Origin: an uncultured Muribaculaceae bacterium
GTDB taxonomy: Bacteria > Bacteroidota > Bacteroidia > Bacteroidales > Muribaculaceae
DNA length: 8,339 bases
Direction of reading: 5' to 3'
NCBI GenBank assembly: GCA_910578395.1
Contig: CAJTPZ010000019.1
Span: forward strand, 1-8,339
Below, piece after piece: positions 6,625 to 8,339 of this stretch. The stretch's first letter is position 1. Every line of letters starts with the position of its first letter. The translations under genes were made by a program, and so were the position numbers. A model generated the notes under the pieces. That model was not told where the DNA came from. It saw nothing but the letters and a program-made list of their open reading frames with translations, and made no database searches.

Positions 6625-7415
6625 ACTGATACTTTGGCTGCGATGTGTGGATGCGGGTCGTATCCGATAAGTTCGAAATCCTCGTATCTGAAATCAAATA
6701 TTGATTTTATGTCGGGATTTATATTCATTTTCGGCAAGGTGCGTGGCTCGCGTGCAAGTTGTATGTTGGCCTGTTCGAGATGGTTGAGGTAGACATGCGT
6801 GTCGCCGAGGGTATGAACGAACTCTCCCGGTTTTAGGTCGCATACTTGTGCCATCATCATTGTGAGCAGAGCATAGGATGCTATATTGAAAGGTACGCCC
6901 AGAAATGTGTCGGCGCTACGTTGGTATAGCTGAAGCGAGAGTTTGCCGTCGGCTACGTAAAACTGAAAGAATGCATGACAAGGAGGTAGCGCCATGTTGG
7001 GCAGATCGGCGACATTCCATGCGCTCACGATGATGCGGCGTGAGTCGGGATTGTTTTTTATGTCGTTGACGGCTTGTGCTATCTGATCGATATAACCTCC
7101 ATTGTAGTCAGGCCATGAACGCCATTGGTAGCCATATATGTGTCCCAGATCGCCATCTTCGCGAGCCCACTCGTTCCAGATCCTTACACCGTTGTCTTGT
7201 AGATATTTGGCATTGGTGTCACCTTTCAGAAACCATAGAAGCTCGTAAATTATTGATTTAAGATGCAGCTTCTTGGTTGTAAGAAGCGGGAATCCTTCCG
7301 ACAGGTCAAATCTCATTTGGCGACCGAAGACACTGCGTGTGCCGGTGCCTGTTCTGTCGTGCTTGTCTGTTCCGTTTTCAAGTATGTCTTTCAGAAGGTC
7401 GAGATATTGTTTCAT
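6621..7415 (-). CDS. thyA: Thymidylate synthase
   Basis: ThyA methylates dUMP to dTMP in the cytoplasm, using 5,10-methylenetetrahydrofolate as both carbon donor and reductant and releasing dihydrofolate. The 264-residue product has exactly the length of the E. coli enzyme and all the expected residues: R21 in DRTGTGT, E58 in YELLWFL, W80, the double arginine R126-R127 in DSRRIIV, the nucleophile C146 in LPPCHAFFQF, the QRSAD segment (165-169), N177 in GVPFNIASY, and H207 and Y209 in DTHVYLNH. It is intact. The start lies two bases after the stop of the upstream Fe-S gene and its end overlaps pdxB, so it is clearly embedded in an operon. The dihydrofolate reductase gene that often accompanies thyA is not next to it here. 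Confidence 0.98.
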   Translation of the reverse strand: MKQYLDLLKDILENGTDKHDRTGTGTRSVFGRQMRFDLSEGFPLLTTKKLHLKSIIYELLWFLKGDTNAKYLQDNGVRIWNEWAREDGDLGHIYGYQWRSWPDYNGGYIDQIAQAVNDIKNNPDSRRIIVSAWNVADLPNMALPPCHAFFQFYVADGKLSLQLYQRSADTFLGVPFNIASYALLTMMMAQVCDLKPGEFVHTLGDTHVYLNHLEQANIQLAREPRTLPKMNINPDIKSIFDFRYEDFELIGYDPHPHIAAKVSV

Positions 7416-7417
7416 TA

Positions 7418-8221
7418 TTAAGTTGCCATTAATGGTTTTTGTAGCCTATGACGGCTGTTTGTATAGCTTATCGCCTTATTCGGGCACACGGCTGCGCAGT
7501 TCAGGCACATTACACAGCGGCTTGAGTCTATTGTGTGGCTTGATGGATCTATGCATGATCCCTTGCATGTTTCCACGCATTTCAGGCAACCGGTGCAAAG
7601 ATCTGTGTTGATGTCCATTTTCATTATCGAGTAGCGGCTTATAAGTCCGAGCGCACTTCCTACCGGACATACGGTATTGCATATCAGGCGTCCGGTGCGG
7701 GCGGCAACGCCGGCTACAATCGCAAGTGTAATGATGGCTTCAATAGCTATGACAGCGCCGACGGCTGCGGCACCGAGGGTGCATGCGGGCATTATTGCTC
7801 CTTGGATGATTATATTGAAATTGAAAAATGGGTCGAGTAGAGTGACTATTGTCATATTGCCGATTATAAGTCCGACGGCCGTGATCGACAGGAATGTGAT
7901 TCTGGTGGCATTATTGGGGCGCCGATAGTGAAGCCTGCATGTCTTTCGCGTTGTTCGCCGTCCTATATATGATGCGATATCCTGTATTGTTCCGAGAGGG
8001 CACACTGTAGAGCAATATATGCGTCCAAAGGCGAATGTGAGAAGCAGCCATCCCATCAGAATTGGTAGACTCCCTGAAAGTATAAGATTTATAATCTGTA
8101 TTTTGCAGATCCATCCGGCATTTACGGCAATTCCGGTAGTAGCTGTGGCCGCAGCGAAGAACGCAACAGCGCCAAGCCCTACCGACACGGCTATTCGTAT
8201 ATTTTTTGCAAAAACGTACAT
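7418..8221 (-). CDS. Membrane-bound 4Fe-4S protein, NapH-like
   Basis: This 267-residue inner-membrane protein resembles the NapH/NosR C-terminal family (Fer4_5-type), which passes electrons between the quinol pool and redox partners. Four hydrophobic segments are visible, at about 8-30, 43-64, 107-128 and 148-171. The family's paired membrane-edge motifs GRIYCSTVCPLG (66-77, C70 and C74) and GRLICNTVCPVG (177-188, C181 and C185) are present. A C-terminal ferredoxin-like domain has CTGCLKCVETC (209-219) and CVMCLNCAAVCP (236-247), enough for two [4Fe-4S] clusters, plus an extra C223. The longest ORF starts at a TTG at 8224; the next codon is the ATG at 8221, which has AAGG at better spacing and is preferred. 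It is the first gene of the operon, two bases before thyA. No nitrate, nitrous-oxide or other reductase subunit is adjacent, so the redox partner is unknown. It should not be named napH without that context. Confidence 0.87.
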   Translation of the reverse strand: MYVFAKNIRIAVSVGLGAVAFFAAATATTGIAVNAGWICKIQIINLILSGSLPILMGWLLLTFAFGRIYCSTVCPLGTIQDIASYIGRRTTRKTCRLHYRRPNNATRITFLSITAVGLIIGNMTIVTLLDPFFNFNIIIQGAIMPACTLGAAAVGAVIAIEAIITLAIVAGVAARTGRLICNTVCPVGSALGLISRYSIMKMDINTDLCTGCLKCVETCKGSCIDPSSHTIDSSRCVMCLNCAAVCPNKAISYTNSRHRLQKPLMAT

Positions 8222-8227
8222 CAATTA

Positions 8228-8231
8228 CCTT
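8228..8231 (-). promoter_or_regulatory. Ribosome binding site deciding the Fe-S protein start
   Basis: AAGG on the minus strand lies six bases before the ATG at 8221 but only three before the TTG at 8224. This spacing favours the ATG. Confidence 0.45.
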
Positions 8232-8253
8232 GATCGCCAATAACGACTCTATA

Positions 8254-8261
8254 CAAAGATA
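8254..8261 (-). promoter_or_regulatory. Bacteroidota-type -7 element of the Fe-S/thyA/pdxB operon
   Basis: The minus strand reads TATCTTTG here, an exact TAnnTTTG match, 32 bp upstream of the ATG at 8221. Transcription would begin near 8247 and leave a leader of about 25 nt. No good TTG -33 element is seen about 20 bp further upstream. No other TAnnTTTG was seen in the spacers between the operon's genes, so this would drive all four. Confidence 0.55.
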
Positions 8262-8294
8262 ACGATTTTATGAGACTATGTCGTTTTAAAAGAT

Positions 8295-8302
8295 TAAATT
8301 TG
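8295..8302 (+). promoter_or_regulatory. Possible -7 element of a divergent plus-strand gene
   Basis: TAAATTTG on the plus strand matches TAnnTTTG exactly. It lies in the non-coding DNA upstream of the Fe-S operon and 16 bp before a possible ATG at 8319. The sequence is AT-rich, so a chance match is a real possibility, and no clear -33 element precedes it. Confidence 0.35.
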
Positions 8303-8318
8303 TGAGTTTTTAGCAGGG

Positions 8319-8339
8319 ATGAAAGAGAATTGTTGGGGC
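8319..8339 (+). CDS. Possible 5' end of a divergent gene, cut by the window edge
   Basis: An ATG at 8319 opens a frame of seven codons (MKENCWG) that runs off the window without a stop. It follows the possible -7 element at 8295-8302. The AGCAGGG just before it is too close to be a good ribosome binding site. With so few residues no function can be suggested, and the frame may not be real. Confidence 0.2.

Noticed and set aside
7273..7611. Plus-strand frame of 112 codons across the Fe-S/thyA junction
   Set aside because: It runs antisense across two well-supported genes and shows no protein-family features.
7911..8240. A second minus-strand frame of 109 codons overlapping the start of the Fe-S gene
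   Set aside because: It overlaps the membrane and CxxxCP-motif part of the Fe-S protein in another frame. The Fe-S frame has clear cysteine motifs and membrane segments; this one has none.
1..8339. CRISPR array, insertion sequence, tRNA or phage-related element
   Set aside because: No regularly spaced repeats, transposase or integrase motifs, terminal inverted repeats or cloverleaf-like segments were found on reading both strands. Nearly all the DNA is accounted for by housekeeping genes.

Overview
The window looks like ordinary chromosomal core DNA from a member of the Bacteroidota, most likely order Bacteroidales and possibly Muribaculaceae. The evidence is the protein character (an 823-residue PriA, a stand-alone TrpB2-type enzyme, a Bacteroidales-style ECF sigma factor), near-absent Shine-Dalgarno sequences at most starts, and three exact copies of the Bacteroidota -7 promoter element TAnnTTTG, two upstream of gene starts and one near the right edge. 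The family-level placement is my impression, not a computed result. I see no mobile element, CRISPR array, tRNA, rRNA or phage gene.

Left block (minus strand, 55-3129): an ECF-type RNA polymerase sigma factor followed after 39 bp by priA, the replication-restart helicase. A -7 element at 3163-3170 lies just upstream of the sigma gene. No promoter-like element is visible before priA, so the two are probably co-transcribed.

Middle: a 226-bp intergenic region (3130-3355) carries divergent promoters. On the plus strand a lone trpB2 gene (3356-4717) encodes a PLP-dependent tryptophan synthase beta-like enzyme with no trpA partner. It converges on the right-hand operon, and a strong hairpin at 4739-4791 separates the two.

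Right block (minus strand, transcribed from about 8250 to 4810): four tightly packed genes in the order membrane 4Fe-4S protein (NapH-like), thyA, pdxB, exported endonuclease/exonuclease/phosphatase-family protein. Junctions are +2, -4 (ATGA) and +9 nt, which indicates one transcript with a -7 element at 8254-8261. thyA makes dTMP from dUMP and methylene-tetrahydrofolate. pdxB makes an intermediate of pyridoxal phosphate, the cofactor of serine hydroxymethyltransferase (which supplies methylene-tetrahydrofolate) and of TrpB2. The extreme right edge may hold the start of a divergent plus-strand gene.

Three gene starts are placed downstream of the longest possible ORF: the sigma factor at 3129, trpB2 at 3356 and the Fe-S protein at 8221. 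In each case the longer version uses a TTG or GTG codon that sits in or next to transcription signals or lacks supporting homology. No clearly novel system is visible. The more interesting points are the sigma-priA pairing without an adjacent anti-sigma gene, the Fe-S/thyA/pdxB operon, and the orphan TrpB2.
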